This document shows, piece after piece, positions 1 through 7,441 of a DNA stretch of 32,549 nucleotides. The notes beneath the pieces are model-generated. The model did no database searches and was not told the origin of the DNA. It was given only the letters and a program-made list of their open reading frames with translations. Numbering within the stretch: position 1 is the first letter of the stretch; each line of letters opens with the position of its first letter. Source of the stretch: Bacteroidota bacterium (lineage in GTDB: Bacteria; Bacteroidota; Bacteroidia; NS11-12g; UBA955); NCBI GenBank assembly GCA_016787485.1, contig JAEUUL010000029.1, forward strand, positions 1 through 32,549. Direction: 5' to 3'. Position numbers and translations under genes: made by a program.

Positions 1-777
1 GTAACTAATACTATCAAGGGTCCAGTTTGTGCGGGTAGAATCTGTAAATATGCTATCTATTTCCAGCGTGTCTTTTACAAAAACATGAATGACAGAATAT
101 TCACTGTCAATGTACTCTATCATCGTATCCGGGGTTATGCTGCCACGGTTCAGCATGCGTACCGTCTGTATCTGTCCGTTAAAACCCGGCCTGCGGTATT
201 GGTAATTGTTTATCCGGTCTTCACGATGGTCTTCTATGTCATCCCTGCGGAGAAAGCCGTTAACATTCTGTATGCTCTGCGTAATTGATGGATTAAAATA
301 TTTCTCTGCACCATAATCCAGCCGATCAATTGCCCCGAGTGCAAAATAAATCTCATTGCGCAGGGCTGTCATTTCTTCGGTGTTCGTTTTGCCATAATGT
401 TTCATCAGCCAGTATTCTGTGCTCAGCACACTCAGGTATTCCCCCATAATAATCAACGGATTGTCTGCAATAATGGAACCTGTGGGCTCCGTATTTACGA
501 TATTCGTAGAATTTTTATCCCAAAGTGAGTCTGCTACGGTGCTGTCTTCGCCATTGGGTTTCAGAATCTGATGAGTATAAGGGTACTGTATAGCAGTTTC
601 CAGCTTGATTTGTTGTGTGGGTATTCCTTTGCCTGCTGTCGGCCCGGCTTCAACAAAAAATCGTTTCAAGCGGTTGCGTGCTGTAAAATATTTGTTCTGC
701 AGTTCCAGTTCTGCAGTTTGTGCGAAGCAGTCTGCCCCAGCAAAGAGCAGCAGCAGAAAATAGAATTTGCGTAGCAT
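1..777 (-). CDS. Exported protein of unknown function (C-terminus beyond window)
   Basis: The minus-strand frame is open from an ATG at 777 to the window edge, giving 259 codons with no stop. The N-terminus is a clear signal peptide: basic MLRK, a hydrophobic FYFLLLLFAGA core and a likely cut after CFA, before Gln at about residue 20. The mature part is polar and rich in Asn, Thr, Asp and Tyr; I recognise no catalytic motif. A mid-region (about residues 130-200) has many Arg/Asp pairs. It lies 11 bp downstream of the lipoprotein gene at 789-1535, so the two probably share a transcript and both products are exported. It could be a periplasmic or surface protein. The family is not recognised. 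Confidence 0.75.
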   Translation of the reverse strand, partial: MLRKFYFLLLLFAGADCFAQTAELELQNKYFTARNRLKRFFVEAGPTAGKGIPTQQIKLETAIQYPYTHQILKPNGEDSTVADSLWDKNSTNIVNTEPTGSIIADNPLIIMGEYLSVLSTEYWLMKHYGKTNTEEMTALRNEIYFALGAIDRLDYGAEKYFNPSITQSIQNVNGFLRRDDIEDHREDRINNYQYRRPGFNGQIQTVRMLNRGSITPDTMIEYIDSEYSVIHVFVKDTLEIDSIFTDSTRTNWTLDSISY

Positions 778-788
778 AATTGTGTGTA

Positions 789-1535
789 TTATTGAATGAT
801 GTGTTTTCTTACAAGATTCCAGTTATGGATGAGGGGCAGATTATTCGCAGTGGTTGTCTTTTGATATACCCTTATCAGCCCTACATTTTTGGCATAGTAG
901 CATTTGGCACTGCCCTCATAGGTTCGCAGGCTGGGCTCCTGCATTACACATTCACCTGCTGTCACATCAAATACCCGAACTGTATCATATGTGCTGCCGT
1001 TTAGGGAATAATTTATTAAAACACTATCCTGATATGCTGAAAACCTTTTATCTGCGGTGTAAGGCCAGCGATACACAATTCCCGTTACTGAACTCATTAA
1101 AATATTTGGGAATTTTGTCCGCTTAATTGAGTATACGGAATTAGGATACGGATAAGCATCAACTTGAATTCCTGTAGTATAAATATCAAAATAATTGTTA
1201 CTGCCCCACCCATCCACAAAATTGCTTCGAATGCGCATGCTCATTACTTCTTGCTGCAGGGTTATGTGGCTGCTCCATTCCTCGCGGCCTTGTGTAATGC
1301 TCGTACCTATATATGCGCTGGTTACATACTGGCTGTCCAGTTCATGGGTTTTGTCATGCTCATATACCCACCAGGTGCCTTTTTTAAAGTACATATAATC
1401 TTTCACTTCCCCCAGCTTGTATATTATCGTTACAGGGTCTTTGGGTTTTTTCTTTTCACAGGACTGAATGCACACTATCAGAACTGCGCAAATGGCTGCA
1501 AGTGAACGGTGAATATATCGGGGATTTAATAGCAT
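789..1535 (-). CDS. Predicted lipoprotein of unknown function
   Basis: I chose the ATG at 1535 (248 residues) because it puts a lipoprotein signal at the N-terminus: basic NPRYIHR, hydrophobic SLAAICAVLIVCI, then the lipobox IQS-C with the lipidated Cys at residue 26. A longer frame reaches 1640 but would bury this signal. After the Cys comes a charged KKKPKDP linker, then a region with GTWWVYE at about residues 51-57, and a C-terminal stretch with CYYAKNVGLIRVY. That layout resembles Bacteroidota lipoproteins made of beta-strand repeats, but I cannot name a family. The product should sit in the outer or inner membrane facing the periplasm. It is 71 bp downstream of the ORF at 1607-2041 and 11 bp upstream of the next exported protein. 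Confidence 0.75.
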   Translation of the reverse strand: MLLNPRYIHRSLAAICAVLIVCIQSCEKKKPKDPVTIIYKLGEVKDYMYFKKGTWWVYEHDKTHELDSQYVTSAYIGTSITQGREEWSSHITLQQEVMSMRIRSNFVDGWGSNNYFDIYTTGIQVDAYPYPNSVYSIKRTKFPNILMSSVTGIVYRWPYTADKRFSAYQDSVLINYSLNGSTYDTVRVFDVTAGECVMQEPSLRTYEGSAKCYYAKNVGLIRVYQKTTTANNLPLIHNWNLVRKHIIQ

Positions 1536-1606
1536 GCCAAGGATATACGAAGTTATAAGTGAGGTTTTACTTATACAATAGGTATAAAATACTAAAATAC
1601 AAGAAA

Positions 1607-2041
1607 TTACGTGTTTACCACCAAATCTCCGCTTAACCACTGTTTCACGCGCATAAAACCCATAAGCAGGCCATACACCTGGTCCTGGCTCATTTCATTG
1701 CCCCAGTCGTAGGTGGTGCCATAACTGCCCGGGCCACCCACCCAACTTACCGCATCCTGGGGCTGGTGCTGCCTGTCCAGCCGAAGTTGCCAACTGTCTG
1801 GCGTAAATGCCTTTATGCCGTTGCTGCTGTCTATAAAACCCACTGAAGGGCCGCGGGCACCGCCACTGCGCAACTTTTCTATGGGCTGCCAGGGGTTGTT
1901 GTGCATGCGGGCCATAAACTTTTCATCGTTGTCACTGCGGATGAAAAAACCGTTTTTTATTCCCGATGTTAACCGACCTAAATACCTTTCAGCATTCTTT
2001 TCCAGCAATTCAATTGCATCTGCAACTGGTATAAAGTACAA
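1607..2041 (-). CDS. Hypothetical protein, possibly a truncated gene remnant
   Basis: This 144-codon frame has no good start. The first usable codon is TTG at 2041, and the frame stays open upstream, without ATG or GTG, to a stop at 2093-2095 inside the end of xerC. The protein has a hydrophobic start (LYFIPVADAIELL), then a soluble region with GFFIRSDND, several Gly/Trp-rich segments and a C-terminal MSQDQVYGLLMGFMRVKQWL helix just before the stop. My impression is that it is the front part of a longer Bacteroidota protein whose C-terminal part is missing, but this is inference. It starts 19 bp after xerC on the same strand and probably reads from the same transcript. It could also be a genuine small gene with a TTG start. 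Confidence 0.45.
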   Translation of the reverse strand: MYFIPVADAIELLEKNAERYLGRLTSGIKNGFFIRSDNDEKFMARMHNNPWQPIEKLRSGGARGPSVGFIDSSNGIKAFTPDSWQLRLDRQHQPQDAVSWVGGPGSYGTTYDWGNEMSQDQVYGLLMGFMRVKQWLSGDLVVNT

Positions 2042-2060
2042 TGAGAGTGTAGCAATAGAT

Positions 2061-2930
2061 TCATTTTCTCGGATGAAGCAAATGCACCTGCTTCAGTTTC
2101 TCAAATGAATTGCGGGTGTACACCTGGGTTGCGGATAGGGAAGTGTGTCCCAGAATTTCTTTTATAGCCATAAGATTGGCGCCGTTGTTCAGCAAATGGG
2201 TCGCAAACGAATGCCGCAAAATGTGCGGACTGGTGCGCAGGGCATTGGAGAAGAGCTGAAGGTAGAAATTGACTTTTCGGTACACATACACCGGGTACAG
2301 TGGATTGCCATCCGGTAAGGTAAAAAGCGGGCCGGTCTTTCTTATCAGCATGGGCGCCAGCAATTCTGCCAGTTCCGGGTGAATGGGGATGAGCCGCATT
2401 TTGTTGCGTTTGCCGGTAACGGTAAGGGTAAGCCGGTCCAGATCCACATCCGCGCATTTGAGGCCTATGAGTTCACTCAGGCGCATACCGGTAGTATAAA
2501 AAGTAAGAAGTATCCGCCTGTCGTTTTCCCCGTCAGGGTATTCATGCCAGGGAAAGCGGGCAAACAGAGCCTGTAAATCAGCTGCCGGTATATCCTGAAC
2601 GATGCGTCGCGGCAATTTGGGTGTACTGATTTTTGCCATGGGGTCATGCTCTACAATGCCCTGCCTGCGCATCCATTTCAGCAAAGCCCGCACACTGCTG
2701 ATTTTGCGGTGAACGCTGCGCGCACTCAGGCCTGATTCGAGCAATTGACTCATCCAGCCACGTATGTGTTGGGCTTTCAACTGCTCTGGTTCTGGGCTGC
2801 CTATGGTTTGTAAGTACCCGGAGAATTGGCCCAAATCGCCGGAATAGGCAGTATGGGTATGCACAGACATGCGCCTGTTCAGCAGAATGTAGTTTGAAAA
2901 TTGGCTGATATGGTTTTCCCAGACATTCAA
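2061..2930 (-). CDS. xerC: Tyrosine recombinase XerC/XerD family
   Basis: Site-specific recombinase that resolves chromosome dimers at dif by cutting and rejoining DNA through a 3'-phosphotyrosine link. The 289 residues have the family's usual length: a SAM-like core-binding domain (about 1-90) and a catalytic domain (about 105-285). All catalytic residues are present: Arg150 (GMRLSEL), Lys174 (TGKRNK), His236 and Arg239 (HILRHSF), His262 (LGHTS) and Tyr271 (QVYTR). No in-frame ATG suits the N-terminus, so TTG at 2930 is taken as start. A TACTTTTG promoter box at 2938-2945 sits 7 nt in front of it. The gene follows rpsU, as in many Bacteroidota, where a hibernation factor gene often comes next; here that factor is absent. 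A housekeeping Xer is more likely than a mobile-element integrase. Confidence 0.9.
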   Translation of the reverse strand: MNVWENHISQFSNYILLNRRMSVHTHTAYSGDLGQFSGYLQTIGSPEPEQLKAQHIRGWMSQLLESGLSARSVHRKISSVRALLKWMRRQGIVEHDPMAKISTPKLPRRIVQDIPAADLQALFARFPWHEYPDGENDRRILLTFYTTGMRLSELIGLKCADVDLDRLTLTVTGKRNKMRLIPIHPELAELLAPMLIRKTGPLFTLPDGNPLYPVYVYRKVNFYLQLFSNALRTSPHILRHSFATHLLNNGANLMAIKEILGHTSLSATQVYTRNSFEKLKQVHLLHPRK

Positions 2931-2937
2931 TGTGCAA

Positions 2938-2945
2938 CAAAAGTA
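2938..2945 (-). promoter_or_regulatory. Bacteroidota -7 promoter box for xerC
   Basis: TACTTTTG on the minus strand matches the Bacteroidota -7 consensus TAnnTTTG and lies 7 nt upstream of the TTG start. No TTG -33 element is found at the usual 19-21 nt spacing, so support is partial. Confidence 0.45.
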
Positions 2946-3056
2946 GAACGGAAAAGGCCCTGGTTACCGTGTGCAAAGGCAAGCGGTCAATTAATTGTAC
3001 AGTGAATGGGATGCAATCGCGTCTGCACCGGCCCAACTGCAACTGGCGTTAAATGC

Positions 3057-3079
3057 AAAAACCGCCACTTGGGCGGTTT
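3057..3079 (-). terminator. Rho-independent terminator after rpsU
   Basis: On the minus strand an 8-bp stem (AAACCGCC / GGCGGTTT) with a 5-nt loop is followed by a run of five T. It lies 28 bp past the rpsU stop and separates rpsU from xerC. Confidence 0.8.
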
Positions 3080-3106
3080 CGGTTTTGTCTTATTGCAGCA
3101 GTTGAA

Positions 3107-3304
3107 TTAACCTTCCAACTCCGTACGCTGCATTTGCAGTTTGTACGTAGCACGGATTTTCTGCATTCTTTTTGTAATGCAGGGCTTTTCAAACGACTGG
3201 CGTGAACGCAGTTCTTTTACAACGCCTGTTTTTTCAAACTTCTTCTTGAATTTCTTCAGGGCTTTGTCCAGTGAATCGCTTTCTTTTACGTTGATAACAA
3301 TCAT
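3107..3304 (-). CDS. rpsU: 30S ribosomal protein S21
   Basis: Small basic protein of the 30S ribosomal subunit, near the 3' end of 16S rRNA. The 65 residues match the S21 family in length and sequence: MIVINVKESDSLDKALKKFKKK at the start, then a Lys/Arg-rich helix containing VVKELRSRQSFEKP and ending in KRMQKIRATYKLQMQR. It has its own promoter (3325-3355) and terminator (3057-3079), so it is probably a single-gene transcript. In Bacteroidota rpsU often precedes xerC, as here. Confidence 0.95.
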   Translation of the reverse strand: MIVINVKESDSLDKALKKFKKKFEKTGVVKELRSRQSFEKPCITKRMQKIRATYKLQMQRTELEG

Positions 3305-3324
3305 GTGTTTTTCCTATGGGAGTG

Positions 3325-3355
3325 CAAAGATAATACTATAGAAATGAATTTGCAA
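3325..3355 (-). promoter_or_regulatory. Promoter of rpsU
   Basis: Minus strand TTG (3355-3353), 20-nt spacer, TATCTTTG (3332-3325). This fits the Bacteroidota TTG-N19-21-TAnnTTTG pattern and gives a leader of roughly 15-17 nt before the rpsU ATG. Confidence 0.7.
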
Positions 3356-3371
3356 CGATTTGCAATGGATT

Positions 3372-4514
3372 TCAATTTTTGAGCACCTGCCGGCTGATGA
3401 CCAGTTTCTGAATCTCACTAGTCCCTTCTCCTATGGTGCATAGTTTGCAATCGCGGTAGAACTTTTCAACCGGGAAATCTTTGGTAAAACCATATCCGCC
3501 AAAAATCTGTACCGCTTCATTGGCGCAGAATACGCTGGCTTCAGATGCATAGTATTTGGCCATTGCGCTTTCTTTGGTCATCGGCAACCCCTTGTTTTTG
3601 CGGTCGGCGCTTTGTAGGGTAAGCAATTCAGCAGCTTCAATCCGGGTGGCCATATCGGCGAGTTTAAAACCAATGGCCTGGAAATGGGCAATGGGTTGGC
3701 CAAACTGTTCGCGTTCTTTGCTGTATTTCAACGCAGCTTCCCAGGCACCTTTTGCAATGCCCAGTGAGAGGGCAGCAATGCTTATACGGCCACCGTCCAG
3801 CACCTTCATGGCTTGTATGAATCCATCACCCACTTTGCCCAGAATCTGACTTTCATGTACACGGCAGTCTTCAAAGATGAGTTCGGCAGTTTCGCTGGCA
3901 CGCATGCCCAGTTTGTTTTCCTTTTTACCACCGCGGAAACCCGGAGTACCGCGTTCCACCACAAATGCCGTAATGCCATGACTGTCCAGCAAATCGCCGG
4001 TGCGGGCCAAAACTACGGCCACATCTCCACTGATACCGTGGGTAATCCAGTTTTTACTGCCATTGAGTACCCAGTATTCACCTTCCTGTTTTGCCACGCA
4101 TTTCATACGCAGGGCGTCAGAGCCGGTGTTGGCTTCCGTGAGACCCCAGGCACCTATCCATTCGGCCGTTGCCAGTTTGGGCAGCCATTTTTTCTTTTGT
4201 TCTTCGTTTCCGAATTGCAGAATATGCCCGGTACAGAGGCTGTTGTGTGCAGCCATACTCAATCCTACAGAGCCACAAACTTTGGCCAGTTCCTCTATAG
4301 CCGCTACATATTCAATATAACCAAAGCCGCTGCCCCCGTATTCCTGCGGCACAAGCACACCCATCAATCCCAATTCTCCAAGTGCTTTGAACACGTGAAC
4401 CGGGAAAGTCTGGCTTTCATCCCATTCCATGACATGGGGTCTGATATTTTTTTCGGCAAAATCGCGTACCATTTGTCGCACCATCGCGACATTTTCATCC
4501 TGAGCAAATTCCAT
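3372..4514 (-). CDS. Acyl-CoA dehydrogenase (short-chain/butyryl type)
   Basis: FAD enzyme that makes a 2,3-trans double bond in acyl-CoA, the first step of beta-oxidation, passing electrons to electron-transfer flavoprotein. The ATG at 4514 gives 380 residues, the standard length; the longer TTG-started form would run into the promoter box. Visible: N-terminal helical domain (1-115), flavin-binding segment with [11 protein letters not shown] at 123-133 and WITHG at 156-160, and the C-terminal helical domain with [20 protein letters not shown] at about 336-355. The catalytic base is Glu363 in [10 protein letters not shown], the position used by short- and medium-chain enzymes. The chain-length preference cannot be read from sequence. 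It has a promoter inside the end of the upstream HhH gene, so it can be transcribed alone. Confidence 0.93.
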   Translation of the reverse strand: MEFAQDENVAMVRQMVRDFAEKNIRPHVMEWDESQTFPVHVFKALGELGLMGVLVPQEYGGSGFGYIEYVAAIEELAKVCGSVGLSMAAHNSLCTGHILQFGNEEQKKKWLPKLATAEWIGAWGLTEANTGSDALRMKCVAKQEGEYWVLNGSKNWITHGISGDVAVVLARTGDLLDSHGITAFVVERGTPGFRGGKKENKLGMRASETAELIFEDCRVHESQILGKVGDGFIQAMKVLDGGRISIAALSLGIAKGAWEAALKYSKEREQFGQPIAHFQAIGFKLADMATRIEAAELLTLQSADRKNKGLPMTKESAMAKYYASEASVFCANEAVQIFGGYGFTKDFPVEKFYRDCKLCTIGEGTSEIQKLVISRQVLKN

Positions 4515-4523
4515 ACGGGGCTG

Positions 4524-4554
4524 CAAAATTAGGCAGAATATACCCGCTAATCAA
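4524..4554 (-). promoter_or_regulatory. Promoter of the acyl-CoA dehydrogenase gene
   Basis: Minus strand TTG (4554-4552), 20-nt spacer, TAATTTTG (4531-4524), then 9 nt to the ATG at 4514. The -33 element overlaps the last codons of the HhH gene. This placement decides the start at 4514 rather than TTG at 4526. Confidence 0.7.
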
Positions 4555-5380
4555 ATTGCAGATAGGGCAATAATCTGGCACGTTCTGCCGGACTGAAAAC
4601 CAGCAGGGTTGCAAATGATTGCGCTGATATATTTCCGTGCTGTTTGCGCCAGGCCACGATAGCCTTTGCCTGTGTTTTGCTGATGTATGGGTGCAAATCC
4701 AGACCGGTTTCATCGGCAACATTCACCTGCAGGCGACGAATGGCCGCAGGGTTGATGATAAAACGGTCTTTGAGGTTGTTCAAAACCACAGTGTCCACGT
4801 ACCATGTCTCCTTTATCTGGTTAAAGCTGGTAAATCCCCCCAGTTTGTCGCGCCAGTTTAATATACGGTTTGCCGTTTTGCTGCCAATGCCGGGCAACCT
4901 GATCAGCTCCGTGGAATCGGCCGTGTTCACATCCACAGGGCCGGCTACTTCAGTTTTGGCGTTTTTTTCAGGGTATCTGAAAGATTTGGGGCTTACAAAC
5001 CTTGTCAGTGTTTGGGTGTCTATGCCTGATATCCGGCTCAGTTCACCCAAAGACAGCTTGCGTTTTTGCCTGAATGCAGATAAAAGTTTCTCGCTTTGCT
5101 CTTTGCTCAGGCCTTTTTCAAGCAGTTCGTCAGCTGTGGCAAAGTGCAGGTTCACTTTCTGTCGTCGCCGCTGAGAAAAGAAAGAATCCTGCACGGCTTT
5201 ATGGCGCAACGTCAATTCGGCCAGTGAGGCAGAATCCGCAAGAAAGCGAAGCCCCGAATAAGGTTTAAGTACTCCGAAAACCCTGGGCAAAACAGCAAGG
5301 ACCAGGGCGAGTAAAAGCAAAATTACAGCCCCCCTGTATTCTGCCATATACAGGTATACGCCCCGCTTTTGCCGTTTCAT
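4547..5380 (-). CDS. Membrane-anchored helix-hairpin-helix protein (ComEA-like)
   Basis: The 277 residues begin with a basic stretch and one membrane segment (about 18-36, [18 protein letters not shown]). The outer part holds up to three helix-hairpin-helix units: about 76-120, 149-190 and 217-260. The central one is clearest, with [22 protein letters not shown] and [14 protein letters not shown], the ComEA-type DNA-binding pattern. Such proteins bind DNA backbone non-specifically; in competent bacteria ComEA holds incoming DNA in the periplasm. A role in uptake is plausible because comEC lies at 16300 in this window, but it is not shown. It starts 15 bp after the oxoamine synthase stop and is likely co-transcribed with it. 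A second ATG at 5347 would shorten the basic leader only. Confidence 0.85.
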   Translation of the reverse strand: MKRQKRGVYLYMAEYRGAVILLLLALVLAVLPRVFGVLKPYSGLRFLADSASLAELTLRHKAVQDSFFSQRRRQKVNLHFATADELLEKGLSKEQSEKLLSAFRQKRKLSLGELSRISGIDTQTLTRFVSPKSFRYPEKNAKTEVAGPVDVNTADSTELIRLPGIGSKTANRILNWRDKLGGFTSFNQIKETWYVDTVVLNNLKDRFIINPAAIRRLQVNVADETGLDLHPYISKTQAKAIVAWRKQHGNISAQSFATLLVFSPAERARLLPYLQFD

Positions 5381-5395
5381 GGGCCGGGAATGATT

Positions 5396-6646
5396 TTACA
5401 TGCTGCGCGCAGACACCACTTCGGTGCCGTACAAACCATTGTCCAGTTTGTGACGCACTTCTTTGAATGCGGCTATGGTCTCGGCCACGTCTTCCAGGCT
5501 GTGCACAGCCGTAGGGATAAGGCGCAAAATGATGACTCCTTTGGGTACAACGGGATACATCACAATGCTGCAGAAAATATTGTAAGTCTCGCGCATGTCG
5601 TAGGCAATCTGCGAGGCTTCCGCAGGTGATCCGCTGAGAACCACTGGGGTCACAGGGGTCGTGGTCAGGCCAATGTTGAAACCCGCTTCGCGCAAGCCAT
5701 TTTGAAGCGCATTTACCACTTTCCACAGGTTTTCCTTCAGTTCGGGACGGGTGCGTATCAGTTCAAGGCGTTTAATCGCACCAATGACCATAGGCATGGG
5801 CAGCGATTTTGCGTAAATCTGTGAACGCATATTGTAGCGCAGGAATTTGATGATTTCAGGCTTGCTGCCAATGAATGCACCGATTCCAGCCATGGATTTT
5901 GCAAAAGTGCTGAAATACAAATCAATCCCGTCCATGCAATTTTGTTCTTCGCCAGTGCCGGCACCTGTTTTTCCCATCGTACCAAAGCCGTGCGCGTCAT
6001 CCACAAAAAAGCGGAAATTGAACTTTTTCTTCAGTTCAATGATTTCTTTCAATTTTCCTTGTGAGCCACTCATGCCAAATACACCTTCGGTGATAACCAG
6101 AATTCCACCACCGGTCTTTTCAGCCAGCTTGGTAGCATGCCCCAGTTGTTTCTCCAGGCTTTCCATGTTGTTGTGCTGGTACATGAAACGCTTGCCAATG
6201 TGCAAGCGCATGCCATCCAGAATGCAGGCATGGCTTTCAGCATCATATACAATAATGTCGTGGCGGTCTACCAAACAATCAATGGCAGACACTACCCCCT
6301 GGTATCCGTAGTTCAACAGGATAACTTCGGGTTTGCCGATAAAGCTGGCCAAATCATTTTCCAGTTGTTCATGGTAATCGCTGTTGCCACTCATCATACG
6401 GGCACCCATTGGGTATGCCATGCCAAATTGAGCTGCTGCATCAGCATCGGCCTTAATCACTTCGGGGTGATTGGCAAGGCCCAGGTAATTGTTCAGGCTC
6501 CAGTTCAGACGGGGTTTTCCGTTGAAAACCATACGCGGTCCAATGGGACCTGTGAGTTTCGGGAACGTGTAATACCCGTGGGCGTCGTCGGCATACTGAC
6601 CCAGAGGGCCCATTCTTTTCACTACCTTTTCAAAAATATCGTTCAT
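5396..6646 (-). CDS. Alpha-oxoamine synthase family PLP enzyme (possible serine palmitoyltransferase)
   Basis: PLP enzyme that condenses an amino acid with an acyl-CoA and releases CO2. The ATG at 6646 gives 416 residues starting MNDIFEKVVKRMGPLG; the frame extends upstream to 6772, but that would overlap the neighbour and the promoter box at 6670-6677. Key residues: His139 (DAESHACILDG), Asp216 and His219 (VDDAHGFG) and the PLP lysine Lys250 (STFAKSMAGIGAF). The family includes serine palmitoyltransferase, 2-amino-3-ketobutyrate CoA ligase and 8-amino-7-oxononanoate synthase. The FAKSMAGIG context and the Bacteroidota setting favour serine palmitoyltransferase or a close relative, hence a sphingolipid role, but substrates cannot be fixed from sequence. 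No biotin or threonine-degradation genes are adjacent. Confidence 0.88.
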   Translation of the reverse strand: MNDIFEKVVKRMGPLGQYADDAHGYYTFPKLTGPIGPRMVFNGKPRLNWSLNNYLGLANHPEVIKADADAAAQFGMAYPMGARMMSGNSDYHEQLENDLASFIGKPEVILLNYGYQGVVSAIDCLVDRHDIIVYDAESHACILDGMRLHIGKRFMYQHNNMESLEKQLGHATKLAEKTGGGILVITEGVFGMSGSQGKLKEIIELKKKFNFRFFVDDAHGFGTMGKTGAGTGEEQNCMDGIDLYFSTFAKSMAGIGAFIGSKPEIIKFLRYNMRSQIYAKSLPMPMVIGAIKRLELIRTRPELKENLWKVVNALQNGLREAGFNIGLTTTPVTPVVLSGSPAEASQIAYDMRETYNIFCSIVMYPVVPKGVIILRLIPTAVHSLEDVAETIAAFKEVRHKLDNGLYGTEVVSARSM

Positions 6647-6669
6647 CTGGCTAATGAGATTTATGGGTG

Positions 6670-6677
6670 CAAAGGTA
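6670..6677 (-). promoter_or_regulatory. -7 promoter box for the oxoamine synthase gene
   Basis: TACCTTTG on the minus strand, 23 nt before the ATG at 6646, matches TAnnTTTG. No TTG is found at -33 spacing. Confidence 0.4.
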
Positions 6678-6708
6678 ATTAAAATAGTGAAAATGAGATG
6701 GCTTGCTG

Positions 6709-7419
6709 CTAGGGGGTTCCCAGCAGGAACACTGCGGGCCTTTTGCCAATTACAGTGCCTGAAAGTTTCCATGCAGCCACTGTTTGGGTGCGGATAAAAC
6801 CATCGGAAGCATGAAGCTCTGCAGCGATACAGAGTTTTGTGTGGGCCGGCAAGGCATGCAGCAGCATCTGCAAAAACCGGTCGCTGCGGTAAGGTGTTTC
6901 AATGTAAATATGGGTGGTGGGGGATTTGGCAGAAATGCGGGTCAACCGGGCTTTCATTTCTTTTTCATCGATGGGCGGATAGCCGTGAAAATGAAAATCC
7001 TGCCCGTTCAGGCCAGATGCCGATAGTGCCAGAAAAACCGAACTGGGTCCGGTTACCGGAATTACACGGCAATTGTGAGCATGGCCCCAGGCAGCCACTT
7101 CAGAGCCAGGGTCTGCCATTCCGGGTATACCGGCTTCACTCACCATGCCCACAGGACCCAACCGTGTTTTTTCGGTTAGAAAATTTTCCAGATCTTTTCT
7201 GTTGTAATTTCTTTCCAGTTCGAAAATTTCCAGTTCCGGTATAGATATCCCGGCTTGTAAAGCACTTAAAAAACGGCGAAGGGTTCTGGCATTTTCTGCA
7301 ACCCAAATCCGTATTTGTGTCACGCATGCTGTAAATACCGGATGCTGCATTTCCGGCAAAGATTCCGGGCCCAATGGCATAGGTATCATATAAAGAATTC
7401 CGGGTTCTGAAACGAACAT
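6709..7419 (-). CDS. SAM-dependent methyltransferase, RsmI-like (tetrapyrrole methylase fold)
   Basis: The 236 residues show the tetrapyrrole-methylase fold used by RsmI, the enzyme that 2'-O-methylates C1402 of 16S rRNA. The N-terminus has LYMIPMPLGPESL in place of the RsmI LYLVPTPIG segment; a VGMVSEAGIPGMADPGSEV motif (about 88-108) matches the SAM-binding region; VIPVTGPSSVFLALSASG follows; YIETPYRSDRFL is a further family motif. It is shorter than classical RsmI (about 280), as is common for the second RsmI-like protein found in Bacteroidota, so an identical target is not certain. It is divergent from the PorU2-like gene, with only 22 bp between the start codons. An internal ATG at 7389 is an alternative start. 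Confidence 0.85.
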   Translation of the reverse strand: MFVSEPGILYMIPMPLGPESLPEMQHPVFTACVTQIRIWVAENARTLRRFLSALQAGISIPELEIFELERNYNRKDLENFLTEKTRLGPVGMVSEAGIPGMADPGSEVAAWGHAHNCRVIPVTGPSSVFLALSASGLNGQDFHFHGYPPIDEKEMKARLTRISAKSPTTHIYIETPYRSDRFLQMLLHALPAHTKLCIAAELHASDGFIRTQTVAAWKLSGTVIGKRPAVFLLGTP

Positions 7420-7428
7420 ATTTTATTG

Positions 7429-7436
7429 TATTTTTG
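7429..7436 (+). promoter_or_regulatory. -7 promoter box immediately before the PorU2-like gene
   Basis: TATTTTTG fits TAnnTTTG and ends 5 nt before the ATG at 7442, so the transcript would have almost no leader. I see no TTG at -33 spacing. Confidence 0.4.
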
Positions 7437-7441
7437 TAGCT

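Noticed and set aside
2061..2930. Mobile-element integrase interpretation of the recombinase
   Set aside because: Its place after rpsU, its usual Xer length and the lack of phage or transposon genes nearby favour the housekeeping XerC/D role.
3813..4532. 239-codon plus-strand frame opposite the acyl-CoA dehydrogenase gene
   Set aside because: Antisense to a fully conserved enzyme; its sequence shows no recognisable motif.
4659..5380. Full competence operon
   Set aside because: Only a ComEA-like protein and a distant comEC are present; both are widespread in Bacteroidota, and no pilus or DprA gene is seen.
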